Positions 14,171 to 22,878 of a DNA stretch of 33,881 bases are shown piece by piece; the stretch's first letter is position 1, and each line of letters starts with the position of its first letter. The notes below the pieces were generated by a model that worked only from the letters and a program-made list of their open reading frames with translations, was not told where the DNA came from and did no database searches. Source of the stretch: Clostridia bacterium (lineage in GTDB: Bacteria; Bacillota; Clostridia; Christensenellales; Borkfalkiaceae); contig JAIDQV010000189.1 of assembly GCA_029062045.1 (NCBI GenBank), positions 1 to 33,881 of the forward strand, given 5' to 3'. A program made the position numbers and the translations under genes.

Positions 14171-15579
14171 TGAAAAAGAACGAAACCTACCAAGGAAAAG
14201 TCGTCTCGCTCGGTTCCGAGGGCGAAGGAATAATAAAAACAGATGGCACAACGGCGTTTGTGCCTTTTTGTCTTGTCGGGGAAGAGGTATCTTTCAAAGC
14301 GTTAAAGGTAAAGGACAGCATCGCCTACGGCAAACTCGAAAATTTAAACACAAAATCGCCCGACCGCGTAAGTCCTCCCTGCCCCGTGTTCACAAAGTGC
14401 GGCGGGTGCGATATTCAGCATATGAATTACACCGCGCAGCTCAAATTCAAGCAAGACTCGGTTTCTTCTACTTTATGGAAAATCGGCGGCGTGGAAGCAA
14501 GGGTTGACGAAACAATCCCCTGCGATAAGGATTACCGCTACCGCAACAAACTCGCCCTGCCCATAGGGGTGAACGCAAACGGCGAAACGATATGCGGCTT
14601 CTACGCCCCCCACAGTCACAGGATAGTTGATATCCCCGACTGTCTTATTCAGGCGGAGTGGATAAAACAAGTTATTTCCGCCGTCAAAAAATTCTCGAAA
14701 GAGAATAAAGTTCAGGGCTATAACGAAGAAACCCGCACGGGAATTCTCCGCCGTATCGTCGTGCGCGAGCTGGGAGGAAAATTCATCTTCGCTCTGGTTA
14801 CGGCAAAAAAAATAAACTGCGCCCCCCTAATTACCGAACTTGAAAAGTCCTTTAAAGACTTTACTTTCCTTCTCAATATAAACCCGTCGCAGGGCAACGC
14901 AATTTTCTCGGACAGTTGGCAAATTGTACGCGGCGCGGGCTATTTCGAGGCGGAAGAGTGCGGCATAAAATACCGCGCTGGCGCACAGACCTTCGTGCAG
15001 GTAAACGACGATATCCGCGCCAAGCTCTATGCCCGCGTGCTTGAAGAAGCGGACGAAGGTGCGGTTGCGCTCGACCTGTACAGCGGCGGCGGCATGCTCA
15101 CCGCAATGCTTGCCAAAAAGTGCGGCACGGCGTACGGCGTCGAAATAGTAAAAGAGGCATCCCGCCTCGCCGACGAGCTTAAAGAAGCAAACGGCTTAAA
15201 CGGTAAAATGTTCAATATATGCGGTGCGGTTGAAAACGAAATTGAAAACGTCTTTAAACTTACCGAAGGCAAAAAACGCATAATCGTTTGCGACCCTCCC
15301 CGCAAAGGAATGGAGCGTAGCGTCGTCAAGGCGGTAGCCCAAAGCGGCGCGGATAAAATAGTTTTGATAAGCTGTAACCCCGCAACCCTCGCCCGCGACT
15401 TAGGTTTACTTACGGGCGGGCTAGAAGAAATAGGCGGCGCCCTCTACAAAATGTGCAGCTACAATTCGCCGTACGAGGTTACAAGCATAACCCCGTTCGA
15501 CATGTTCCCCCAAACCAAATGGTGCGAAACGTTGGTCGTCCTTTCCAAAAAAATTCCCACGGAAGCGAAGGCGGAGTAA
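14170..15579 (+). CDS. rlmD: 23S rRNA uracil-C5 methyltransferase, RlmD type
   Basis: This enzyme methylates carbon 5 of uracil in 23S rRNA using S-adenosylmethionine. The 469 residues begin with a TRAM RNA-binding domain (about 1-60). The 4Fe-4S cysteines C71, C77 and C80 follow in CPVFTKCGGC, with a fourth near 158 (IPDCLIQ). The SAM motif LDLYSGGGMLT comes next, then VCDPPRKG, and the nucleophile C402 in SCNPATLARD. In Gram-positive bacteria a single such enzyme may modify U747 and U1939 (RlmCD), so the exact target is open. It starts within the stop codon of the membrane protein gene. Confidence 0.93.
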   Translation: MKKNETYQGKVVSLGSEGEGIIKTDGTTAFVPFCLVGEEVSFKALKVKDSIAYGKLENLNTKSPDRVSPPCPVFTKCGGCDIQHMNYTAQLKFKQDSVSSTLWKIGGVEARVDETIPCDKDYRYRNKLALPIGVNANGETICGFYAPHSHRIVDIPDCLIQAEWIKQVISAVKKFSKENKVQGYNEETRTGILRRIVVRELGGKFIFALVTAKKINCAPLITELEKSFKDFTFLLNINPSQGNAIFSDSWQIVRGAGYFEAEECGIKYRAGAQTFVQVNDDIRAKLYARVLEEADEGAVALDLYSGGGMLTAMLAKKCGTAYGVEIVKEASRLADELKEANGLNGKMFNICGAVENEIENVFKLTEGKKRIIVCDPPRKGMERSVVKAVAQSGADKIVLISCNPATLARDLGLLTGGLEEIGGALYKMCSYNSPYEVTSITPFDMFPQTKWCETLVVLSKKIPTEAKAE

Positions 15580-15582
15580 ACT

Positions 15583-15915
15583 ATGGCTATTACAATAAAT
15601 ATCTATTATAGCGGCGAGGGCGGCAACGCAAAAAAATTTGCGGAAGAAATGCTTTCGAGCGGCACGGTAAAAAATATCCGCGCCGAAGAGGGTAACCTCA
15701 GATACGAATACTTCTTCCCTATGGACGATAAAGAAACCGTACTTTTAATCGACAGCTGGAAGGACCAGCTTTCGCTCGACAAGCACCACGCGTCGCCCAT
15801 GATGGCAAAAATCACCGAGCTTCGCAACAAATACAATTTGCATATGAAGGTCGAGCGGTACTTATCCGACGAAGACGGCGTGCCCGCAAGCGATAAAAAG
15901 TTCATCCGCAAATAA
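15583..15915 (+). CDS. ABM-fold putative quinol monooxygenase
   Basis: This 110-residue protein fits the antibiotic biosynthesis monooxygenase (dimeric ferredoxin-like) fold. The segment GNLRYEYFFPMDDKETVLLIDSW, followed by LSLDKHHASPMM, matches the typical strand, strand and histidine-containing helix of the family. Members act on quinols or reactive carbonyls, or bind haem; the substrate here cannot be told. It follows rlmD after 3 nt, so it is probably co-transcribed. Confidence 0.85.
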   Translation: MAITINIYYSGEGGNAKKFAEEMLSSGTVKNIRAEEGNLRYEYFFPMDDKETVLLIDSWKDQLSLDKHHASPMMAKITELRNKYNLHMKVERYLSDEDGVPASDKKFIRK

Positions 15916-15942
15916 AAATCAAATAGTAAGTCATTATTAAAT

Positions 15943-15972
15943 AAAAGCCGACAAAAAACTTTGTCGGCTTTT
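15943..15972. terminator. Bidirectional terminator between convergent genes
   Basis: A 13-bp stem (15943-15955 with 15960-15972) has A-run and T-run ends and a 4-nt loop. It serves the ABM gene on the plus strand and tetR on the minus strand, whose stop codon is immediately adjacent. Confidence 0.93.
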
Positions 15973-15973
15973 A

Positions 15974-16570
15974 TTATTCTTTATAACTCATAGGTCTTAC
16001 GCAGTAAGTTATTATTTCGCAGATAAATAAAACGTCGTCTTCGCAGTCGTGTCGCACCCACTCGTTTATTATTGCGTCAATACCTTTAAGAAAGTATTTT
16101 TGCATATAGTAAATAAGTTTTTTGTCGGTTACGCCGTGCTTTGCATAGATAGGGACGAATAAATTTTCAATCAAATAATCGTCCATTTTGCCCGCTTCGA
16201 AAACGTGTGCGTTTTCGGCGTATATTCTGTAAAGCCTTTTGTGCTTTTGAATGTATTTAAGGTAGGGCAACAAGTATTTGGGCGAAGCAAAATTCAAATC
16301 TTCCTTGCTCAAACTTCGCATATCCGATAAATTCACGGGGTTATCGAAAGAGCATTCGTTTAGGAAATTAGTTATCGTGCTTTCAAAAGTTTCCTTTAAT
16401 AATTCGTAAGTATTGTCATAGTGGGCGTAAAACGTTGAACGGTTTACGCCCGCTTTTTGGCATATATCCATAATGCTTATATCCGCAAACTCTTTGTTTT
16501 CCAACAAAGTCATAAACGCGCTACCCATTTTGGCTGCGGTATTCTGAAATTTCGATTCCGACCTGTTCAT
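15974..16570 (-). CDS. TetR/AcrR-family regulator
   Basis: This 198-residue protein has an N-terminal TetR helix-turn-helix (ISIMDICQKAGVNRSTFYAHYDN) and a helical C-terminal ligand-sensing domain with a conserved IINEWVRHDC segment. It diverges from an operon encoding a repeat protein, an acetyltransferase and a cardiolipin synthase. A 38-bp sequence in the shared intergenic region recurs before the ABC-transporter operon, so this regulator likely represses both units and itself. The ATG lies only about 6 nt from the -10 box and has no ribosome binding site, so the mRNA is probably leaderless. The ligand is unknown; targets suggest a membrane-active compound. Confidence 0.93.
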   Translation of the reverse strand: MNRSESKFQNTAAKMGSAFMTLLENKEFADISIMDICQKAGVNRSTFYAHYDNTYELLKETFESTITNFLNECSFDNPVNLSDMRSLSKEDLNFASPKYLLPYLKYIQKHKRLYRIYAENAHVFEAGKMDDYLIENLFVPIYAKHGVTDKKLIYYMQKYFLKGIDAIINEWVRHDCEDDVLFICEIITYCVRPMSYKE

Positions 16571-16576
16571 ATTTAA

Positions 16577-16605
16577 ACTATATCAAAAATTCCCAAAAAA
16601 ATCAA
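16577..16605 (-). promoter_or_regulatory. tetR promoter
   Basis: On the minus strand TTGATT (16605-16600) and TATAGT (16582-16577) are 17 nt apart. The ATG at 16570 is then at or next to the transcript start. Confidence 0.75.
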
Positions 16606-16643
16606 TCAGAAACCAACACTTTTCGGTTTTTGTGTTGTGGTGT
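16606..16643. promoter_or_regulatory. Putative TetR operator, copy A
   Basis: This 38-bp sequence is repeated with one mismatch at 19412-19449. Inside it CAACAC and GTGTTG form an inverted repeat around a 12-bp centre. It touches the tetR -35 box on one side. On the other side it covers TTGTGG (16635-16640), which could be the -35 box of the rightward operon. Binding here could repress both directions. Confidence 0.75.
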
Positions 16644-16695
16644 TTTAAAAAATCGCGGGTTAAACTAATAGTGTAATCAGGCAGGAGAGTAAGCA

Positions 16696-17277
16696 ATGAA
16701 TGAAAACGAAAGCACGGTTTTGACCGAAAAAGATTTAAAAGAGTTTTTATCGGCAACGGGCGAACAGCAGTGGAAAATATTACTCGCCCACGCCGAAAGA
16801 AATAAAAAAATTATTCAGATAAGGAGATTAAAAAATATGGAGCAAAACACTAATTACGAGGAAATCAGCAAACAGTTTGAGGAATTTTGCCACACCAAAG
16901 GCATAGCGGCAAAATTCAAAGTCGCATTCGCAAACATGGCGGAAAACACCCGCAAACAAGCAGCAGCCGACAAAGCACAGCTTGAAGAAGTAAAGTGTCA
17001 GTCGGCGGAAGCCAACCCCGAGTTTACCGAGCTTTTACACACCAAAGGCTTCAAGGCAAAAGTAAAGCTCATTATCGAAAATATCAAAAAAGGCGCAAAG
17101 GAAAGCAACGAAAGGGTGCGTCAACAGATTGAACAGGCAAAGCACGGTGTTCCCCAAGTTGTCACACCTTCCTATACCGCAGAAGAGCTTTCCCGCGAGT
17201 TCAACGCATTTTTAAAAGCCAAAGGTCTTGACGGTAAGTACGTAGTAGAAATTACGGACGGCGAAGATAATGACTGA
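16696..17277 (+). CDS. Four-repeat helical protein, unknown
   Basis: This 193-residue protein has no family I recognise. It contains a repeated unit of the form F-x2-hydrophobic-HTKG-x2-AK-x-K: clear copies begin near residues 61 (FEEFCHTKGIAAKFKV), 110 (FTELLHTKGFKAKVKL) and 169 (FNAFLKAKGLDGKYVV), and a degenerate one near 14. Charged, helix-rich linkers between them may form coiled coils. There is no signal peptide or membrane segment. AAGGAG upstream of an in-frame ATG at 16837 (M48) suggests a second, shorter product. It is the first gene of a TetR-controlled operon and overlaps the acetyltransferase gene by 8 bp, so it may work on the envelope or as a regulator. Confidence 0.8.
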   Translation: MNENESTVLTEKDLKEFLSATGEQQWKILLAHAERNKKIIQIRRLKNMEQNTNYEEISKQFEEFCHTKGIAAKFKVAFANMAENTRKQAAADKAQLEEVKCQSAEANPEFTELLHTKGFKAKVKLIIENIKKGAKESNERVRQQIEQAKHGVPQVVTPSYTAEELSREFNAFLKAKGLDGKYVVEITDGEDND

Positions 17278-17824
17278 ACTTGAAAAAGCCCTTTCGGGCG
17301 AACAGTTTAGCCGAAGAGATTCCGAAGTCGTTGCCTTTCAAGCCAAGGTAAAAGAGCTTTTGTACGACTTCAACCACGCAAGACCGAACGACCCTAAACG
17401 CACGGCAATAGTCAAAGAGCTTGTTACGGGCTATAACAATTACGTTTTTATCGAGGACGGTTTTAAGTGCGTGTTCGGTAAGAACATTCATTTCAAAGGA
17501 ATGGCTATGATTAACTTCAACTGCACCTTCCTTGATTCCAACGTTATCACGATAGGTAATTGTGCGCTTATCGGACCGGGTTGCAATATCATCTGCACAA
17601 ACCATACGCTTGATGCGGACGAGCGGCTTAAAGGCGGGTTTTGCGATAAACCCGTTACTATCGGCGATAAAACTTGGCTTGGTGCAAACGTAACGGTTTT
17701 GCCGGGCGTAACGATAGGAGAGGGTGCCGTAATCGGCGCAGGCTCTGTTGTAACGAAAGACATTCCACCCTATACGGTCGCGGTAGGAAACCCTTGCAAA
17801 GTAGTTAAAGAAATTCCGCATTAA
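17270..17824 (+). CDS. Hexapeptide-repeat sugar O-acetyltransferase
   Basis: This 184-residue protein belongs to the maltose/galactoside acetyltransferase (LacA/Maa-like) group. It moves acetyl from acetyl-CoA to a sugar hydroxyl. An N-terminal cap domain (about 1-60) precedes a left-handed beta-helix with hexapeptide turns (IGNCALIGPGC, IGDKTWLGANVTVLPGVTIGEGAVIGAGSVVTKDIP). The catalytic histidine is probably that in CTNHTLD. It overlaps the repeat-protein gene and precedes the cardiolipin synthase gene by 16 nt. In this context a role in modifying envelope sugars is plausible but not shown. Confidence 0.92.
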   Translation: MTELEKALSGEQFSRRDSEVVAFQAKVKELLYDFNHARPNDPKRTAIVKELVTGYNNYVFIEDGFKCVFGKNIHFKGMAMINFNCTFLDSNVITIGNCALIGPGCNIICTNHTLDADERLKGGFCDKPVTIGDKTWLGANVTVLPGVTIGEGAVIGAGSVVTKDIPPYTVAVGNPCKVVKEIPH

Positions 17825-17840
17825 AATTTACGGAGTACCT

Positions 17841-19403
17841 ATGAAGAAGAAAATAATTGTCAACGAATATAACAAACAGGTGGAGCGGGAAATAAATTAT
17901 ATCCCGTTCCGCTATATCGTTGCAATTTTTCTCGTCGCAATAGAAACGCTTGCCGTTATTGCGGTAATGACGTTTTTAACTATATATATTCCGTACTTCT
18001 ACTTTGCTGTAGTTTTGACGCAGTTCGGCGTTGCAATAGCAATTATTAACCGCAAAGACAACCCCGACTATAAGTTGCCGTGGCTGTTCTTCGTTATGCT
18101 TATTCCCATCGTCGGGTTTATGCTTTACTTTATGTTCTATTCCCGCAAGCTGAACAAAAAGCAAATCAAAAGATTGGATAGGCTTACAAAACAGCGCATA
18201 AAAAAAGACGATACGGGTCTACTCGCAAAAATAAGTTCGCAAGACGGAATAATCGTTTCGCAAGCCGCCATTTTAAAGAAGCTGTCAGATTCCCACATTT
18301 ATAAAAATACCGATATACGGTATTTTCCGCTCGGCGAGCAGTTATTTGCCGCTATGGTCGAGGATTTGAAAAAAGCCGAAAAGTTTATCTTTATGGAATA
18401 CTTCATCATAGAGGGCGGCTTATTCTGGAACACGGTTTTAGAGATACTCAAAGCAAAAGCGGCAAGCGGGGTAGAGGTTCGCGTTGTCTATGACGATATA
18501 GGCTGTATGATGACCTTGCCCGGCAATTACTACAAAAAACTTGCAAAGTTCGGAATAAAAGCAGTTCCGTTTTCCCGTCTTCGCGGGCAAGCCAATAACG
18601 AGTTCAACAACCGCAGCCATAGAAAAATTACGGTTATCGACGGCAAGGTCGGTTATACGGGCGGCGTAAATATTGCCGACGAATATATCAACCGTATAGA
18701 ACGCTTCGGGCATTGGAAAGACGTAGGACTGCGTTTGCAGGGCGAAGCGGTAAACGAATTGACAAGGCTGTTTTTAATAGATTACGGCTTAAACGACAAT
18801 AAAGCCGACGATAATTTTCCCGATTATTACGGCTATGAACAATGTGAGCAGGAGGGTTATTGCATACCGTTCGGCGACGGGCCTAAACCCATATACGAAA
18901 GGCAAGTTGCAAAAACCGCCATACTCAATATGTTAAATCAGTCAAAGCGGTACGTCTATATAACCACACCGTATTTGATTATAGATAACGAGCTTATCCA
19001 CGCTCTTGAAAACACGGCTATGCGCGGTGTGGACGTTCGTATAATAACGCCGCATATCCCCGACAAGAAACTCGTATTTTCAATGACGCGCAGTCATTAT
19101 AATAGGCTTATACAGGCAGGCGTAAAAATTTATGAATACGAAAGCGGATTTGTCCACGCAAAAACATATCTTTCCGACGATGAAACGGCTATCGTTGGGA
19201 CGATAAATATGGACTACCGTTCGCTCGTGCATCATTTTGAAAACGGCGTCTGGATATATAATCACAAGGTTATCGAGGACATAAAAAAAGATTTTCTCGA
19301 TACGCAATTAAAGTCTATACATATCGTAAGCGGTACGTTGAAAGAAAATTTATGGCAAAAATTTGTCCGCGCAATGGTAAAAGTGTTTTCGCCGTTGCTG
19401 TAA
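17841..19403 (+). CDS. cls: Cardiolipin synthase
   Basis: This membrane enzyme joins two phosphatidylglycerol molecules into cardiolipin and glycerol. Two N-terminal membrane segments (about 22-50 and 70-95) precede two phospholipase-D HKD motifs: H260-K262-D267 and H439-K441-D446. The 520-residue length is typical. It is the last gene of the TetR-controlled operon. Cardiolipin adjustment is a known response to membrane-active antimicrobials, which fits the ABC transporters of the second unit under the same operator. Confidence 0.96.
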   Translation: MKKKIIVNEYNKQVEREINYIPFRYIVAIFLVAIETLAVIAVMTFLTIYIPYFYFAVVLTQFGVAIAIINRKDNPDYKLPWLFFVMLIPIVGFMLYFMFYSRKLNKKQIKRLDRLTKQRIKKDDTGLLAKISSQDGIIVSQAAILKKLSDSHIYKNTDIRYFPLGEQLFAAMVEDLKKAEKFIFMEYFIIEGGLFWNTVLEILKAKAASGVEVRVVYDDIGCMMTLPGNYYKKLAKFGIKAVPFSRLRGQANNEFNNRSHRKITVIDGKVGYTGGVNIADEYINRIERFGHWKDVGLRLQGEAVNELTRLFLIDYGLNDNKADDNFPDYYGYEQCEQEGYCIPFGDGPKPIYERQVAKTAILNMLNQSKRYVYITTPYLIIDNELIHALENTAMRGVDVRIITPHIPDKKLVFSMTRSHYNRLIQAGVKIYEYESGFVHAKTYLSDDETAIVGTINMDYRSLVHHFENGVWIYNHKVIEDIKKDFLDTQLKSIHIVSGTLKENLWQKFVRAMVKVFSPLL

Positions 19404-19411
19404 AAAACTTT

Positions 19412-19449
19412 TCAGAAACCGACACTTTTCGGTTTTTGTGTTGTGGTGT
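19412..19449. promoter_or_regulatory. Putative TetR operator, copy B
   Basis: This copy matches 16606-16643 at 37 of 38 positions and lies between cls and the membrane-protein/ABC operon. TTGTGG (19441-19446) with TACTAT (19464-19469, 17-nt spacing) or TATACT (19467-19472) could form the promoter it controls. In this copy AAACCG and CGGTTT can also pair ahead of T residues, so it might additionally terminate cls transcripts. Confidence 0.75.
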
Positions 19450-19509
19450 ATATGCTCAAATAATACTATACTATCATTGTAAACAAACGGTGGAGCATTT
19501 GCGGACGGT

Positions 19510-20238
19510 ATGAATTTAAAAGAAAAAATCAAAACAAAGCTCAATCAAAACAGACTCGCGCGCAGGTTTTCGGACTACGACTTCCGCACCGTCGTGTTTA
19601 CCGTCGTATCTCTCGTTATCACAACGGGCTACGCCGCATTTTACGCAATGCTGGGTATTGCACTGCTTTCAATATGGTACGGTATGCTTGCTTGTTACTA
19701 CATAATGCTTGTAGTAATGCGCGCAGTCGTCGTTTTCTATCACAGAAGAAAGCGCAAGCGCGGCGAAAATATAAACGAGCATAAAGAGAAAATCAGCCGC
19801 GCAAAAATTTATAAAAACTGCGGAATAGTCATCTGTTTGCTTACCCTGCCTTTGTCAATCGCAATACTTTTAATGGTTGCGGAAAAGGCTTCGTTTTCCC
19901 ATGAAGGGCTAATGATTTACGTTTCCGCCACTTATACCTTCTATAAAGTAGTTATGACGATAAGGCATTTGGTAAAGGCGAGGAAGTCGACCGATATGAC
20001 CGTCAAAGCGGTTCGCAGCATAAACATTGCGGATATGCTCGTTTCCGTTCTTGCGTTGCAAACGGCAATGTTTCATTCGTTCTCGGCAGATTTCAACACC
20101 GATATATTCAACGCGGTAACGGGCGCGGCGGTTTGCCTTTTAACAGTAATTATCGGCGTATTTATGATAGTCGGCGGCAAGAGTGAAATAACAAAAATAA
20201 ACTACGAAGCAAATTTAAAAAATCAGCAAAGAGGATAA
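19510..20238 (+). CDS. Multi-pass membrane protein, unknown
   Basis: This 242-residue protein has about six hydrophobic segments in three pairs, separated by a very basic loop (HRRKRKRGEN, near residue 80) and a second charged loop. The ends are charged and cytosolic. I recognise no family. It is the first gene of the second TetR-controlled unit and lies 1 nt before the first ABC ATPase gene, so it may be an accessory membrane part of the transporter or a sensor of the same stress. Its ribosome binding site is weak. Confidence 0.8.
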   Translation: MNLKEKIKTKLNQNRLARRFSDYDFRTVVFTVVSLVITTGYAAFYAMLGIALLSIWYGMLACYYIMLVVMRAVVVFYHRRKRKRGENINEHKEKISRAKIYKNCGIVICLLTLPLSIAILLMVAEKASFSHEGLMIYVSATYTFYKVVMTIRHLVKARKSTDMTVKAVRSINIADMLVSVLALQTAMFHSFSADFNTDIFNAVTGAAVCLLTVIIGVFMIVGGKSEITKINYEANLKNQQRG

Positions 20239-20239
20239 T

Positions 20240-21142
20240 ATGAACGCAATAGAAATCAGAAACTTATCTAAAAGTTTTCGCGGAATGTACGCGGTGGATA
20301 ATCTCAATATGACCGTCCCCGTCGGCGCAATATACGGCTTTATCGGCGAAAACGGTTCGGGCAAATCCACTACCGAAAAACTTATATGCGGACACCTCGT
20401 TCCCGACGGCGGCGAAATTAAACTGTTCGGCAAAGACTATTCGGATGCGGGCGTGCGCGCAAGAGTGGGCGCATTAATAGAAAGCGCAGGCTGTTTCCCC
20501 AATTCCAGCGTTTGGGCAAATCTTATGATGCAAGCCTTGAATTTGGGAATTGCAAACCGCACGGAAGAAATCAACCGCGTTTTAAAAATCGTCCGTATGG
20601 AAGACAGCGCAAAAATCAAGTTTAAAAGCTGTTCGCTCGGAATGAAGCAGAGGATAGGCATTGCAATGGCTTTGCTCGGCAATCCCGCGCTGTTAATTCT
20701 CGACGAACCTATCAACGGACTCGATACTGACGGTATGCGCATTATGCGCGAAATACTCGTTGACATCACGCAAAACTACAACTGCACCGTGCTTATCTCT
20801 TCGCACATTTTAGGCGAGCTTGAAAAGATAGCAACCCACTACGGCATTATCCGTCAGGGTAGGCTTATTCAGGAAATGTCCGCGCAGGAAATGGACGCCC
20901 GTTCCCGTGTGTTCGTATCTCTTAAAACCAAAGATATGAACGGCGCGGCGGCGCTTTTAAAACAAAAATTCGGCAACGCAAAACTCGAAGAAGAGTATAT
21001 CCGCGTTTACGACGTTGACGATACCGAAGCCATAGTAAAGTGCCTGCTTGACAACGGCCACACCGTAAGCGAAGTTGCAAAAAATAAAGTCGGCTTGGAA
21101 GAATACTATATCAGTCTTATGAGCAAAAAGGAGGAGGCGTAA
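20240..21142 (+). CDS. ABC transporter ATPase, BcrA type (first)
   Basis: This 300-residue ATPase has Walker A at 36-44 (GENGSGKST), a signature motif LGMKQR in place of LSGGQ, and Walker B LLILDEPINGLD, followed by a switch histidine in ISSHILGELE. These are marks of the bacitracin/lantibiotic-type (BcrA/DrrA-like) exporters. It should energise the permease encoded immediately downstream. It is very similar to the second ATPase of the operon at 21976, so the pair arose by duplication. The predicted role is removal of a membrane-active peptide or drug. Confidence 0.95.
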   Translation: MNAIEIRNLSKSFRGMYAVDNLNMTVPVGAIYGFIGENGSGKSTTEKLICGHLVPDGGEIKLFGKDYSDAGVRARVGALIESAGCFPNSSVWANLMMQALNLGIANRTEEINRVLKIVRMEDSAKIKFKSCSLGMKQRIGIAMALLGNPALLILDEPINGLDTDGMRIMREILVDITQNYNCTVLISSHILGELEKIATHYGIIRQGRLIQEMSAQEMDARSRVFVSLKTKDMNGAAALLKQKFGNAKLEEEYIRVYDVDDTEAIVKCLLDNGHTVSEVAKNKVGLEEYYISLMSKKEEA

Positions 21143-21143
21143 A

Positions 21144-21965
21144 ATGGAAAATACAGCTATGTTGCAATTTGATAAGCCTAGCTTTTTCAAACGCTTAAAA
21201 GGTATGCTCGGCGTTGACTTTTACCGTCTGTTCCACACGCCGCTTTTATACATATTTCTGTGCATTGCCGCACTTATTCCCGCACTTGTTTCAATGGGCA
21301 ATATGAACGGCGACGGTGAAACTGCGGGCATGTTCACAAACGCCTGGCAGATTATCGCGGCAAACAATCCGCTGTATGTCATAGGCGATATGGGCGACTA
21401 CGCGAATATGAATATGGTATTCATCTTCGGCGGAATAATGATTTCCATTTTCATCGGGCACGACTATAAAAGCGGCTACGTAAAACAGCTTTTCACCACC
21501 CACGCAAAAAAGCAAGACTATATGATTTCCAAAACCCTGCTCGGCGCGTTCTCAATGGTTTGTATGTGCGTAACCTATCTTATCGGCGGTACGGTTGCAG
21601 GTTCGGCAACGGGTTTACCGTTCACTGTCAATGCGGGTTCGCTTATCTGTGCTATCCTCGGCAAAATGATAATGAGCTTGGGCTGGGCAAGCCTTTACAC
21701 TTTTATCAATATTATTTTCCGCTCGAAGTTCGGCATATCAATCGCCCTTTGCTTCGTACTCGGCACGGGTATCCCCGTAATCGGCGCGGCGGCAGTAATC
21801 GGCAACACGCCCGCACTCAACATATTCCTTTACGGCTCGTCCGTTTACGCCTGCCTTTCAAGTAACGCCTTGACCTTGCTCATATGTCTTATGAACTCGG
21901 TTGTATGGGCGGTAGTTTACAACGTTTTAGGAACGCTTATTTTAAACAAGCGCGACTGCTACTAA
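21144..21965 (+). CDS. ABC-2 type permease (first)
   Basis: This 273-residue protein has six predicted membrane segments, with a long extracytosolic part between the first two, as in BcrB/LanEFG-type permeases. The order of ATPase and permease and the 1-nt gap indicate a paired transporter. Sequence motifs (KRLKGMLGVDFYRLFHTPLLYI near the start) are shared with the second permease, showing paralogy. Confidence 0.9.
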   Translation: MENTAMLQFDKPSFFKRLKGMLGVDFYRLFHTPLLYIFLCIAALIPALVSMGNMNGDGETAGMFTNAWQIIAANNPLYVIGDMGDYANMNMVFIFGGIMISIFIGHDYKSGYVKQLFTTHAKKQDYMISKTLLGAFSMVCMCVTYLIGGTVAGSATGLPFTVNAGSLICAILGKMIMSLGWASLYTFINIIFRSKFGISIALCFVLGTGIPVIGAAAVIGNTPALNIFLYGSSVYACLSSNALTLLICLMNSVVWAVVYNVLGTLILNKRDCY

Positions 21966-21975
21966 GAGGTGCAAA

Positions 21976-22878
21976 ATGAACGCAATAGAAATAAGAAATT
22001 TAACCAAAAACTTCGGTCAGAAGCAAGCACTGAACGGACTTAATATGACAGTCCCGCAGGGCGCAATATACGGCTTTATCGGCGAAAACGGTTCGGGCAA
22101 ATCCACTACCGAAAAAATCATTTGCGGACTTATTCACCCCAGCGGCGGTGAAGTAAAGCTGTTCGGCAGGGACTATAAAGACGCCGACGTCAGGGCAAAA
22201 ATAGGCGTACTCATCGAAAGCCCCGGCTGTTTCCCCAATTACAGCGTATGGAACAACATGATGTTGCAAGCGGCAAACCTCGGTATCGAAAACGCCGAAG
22301 AAGAGGTGCGCAAAGTTTTAAAAGTCGTTCATATGGAAGGCTCGGCAAGCAACAAATACAAAAACTGTTCGCTGGGTATGAAACAGCGTATCGGCATAGC
22401 GTTTGCGCTTCTCGGCAATCCCACGCTTTTAATTCTCGACGAACCCATCAACGGGCTTGACGCCGACGGTATGCGCATAATGCGCGAAGTGCTGACGGAC
22501 GTTACTAAAAACTATAACTGTACGGTTGTAATTTCTTCTCATATACTCGGCGAGCTTGAAAAAATCGCCACCCACTACGGAATCGTCCGCGGCGGCAAAA
22601 TGATAGCCGAAATGACTGCCGAAGAACTGAACGCAAACTGCCGTACATACGTTGCACTTAAAGCCAAAGATACGGCTACGGTAAAAGCCGCCCTCGAACG
22701 CAAATATTCCCGTATCGAAATTGACGAAGAAGAATATATCCGTATCTACGACGCCGTTAAAGCCGAAGAAGTCGTAAACTATCTTTATAACGAACTCACC
22801 ATTGCCGTTACGGAAATCAAAACCAATAAAATCGGCTTGGAAGAGTACTACATCGACTTGATGAAGGAGGGCAGATAA
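21976..22878 (+). CDS. ABC transporter ATPase, BcrA type (second)
   Basis: This 300-residue paralogue of the first ATPase has the same Walker A (GENGSGKST), LGMKQR signature and LLILDEPINGLD Walker B. The two proteins match at most positions in their N-terminal 220 residues and diverge in the C-terminal tail, which may specify the partner permease. Its stop codon is directly followed by the second permease ATG. The two ATPases and two permeases could form one heteromeric exporter. Confidence 0.95.
   Translation: MNAIEIRNLTKNFGQKQALNGLNMTVPQGAIYGFIGENGSGKSTTEKIICGLIHPSGGEVKLFGRDYKDADVRAKIGVLIESPGCFPNYSVWNNMMLQAANLGIENAEEEVRKVLKVVHMEGSASNKYKNCSLGMKQRIGIAFALLGNPTLLILDEPINGLDADGMRIMREVLTDVTKNYNCTVVISSHILGELEKIATHYGIVRGGKMIAEMTAEELNANCRTYVALKAKDTATVKAALERKYSRIEIDEEEYIRIYDAVKAEEVVNYLYNELTIAVTEIKTNKIGLEEYYIDLMKEGR

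Noticed and set aside
19412-19449. Reading the 38-bp repeat only as a terminator of cls.
   Set aside because: The other copy lies downstream of no plus-strand gene and its possible stem is broken by a mismatch, while both copies sit in promoter regions.
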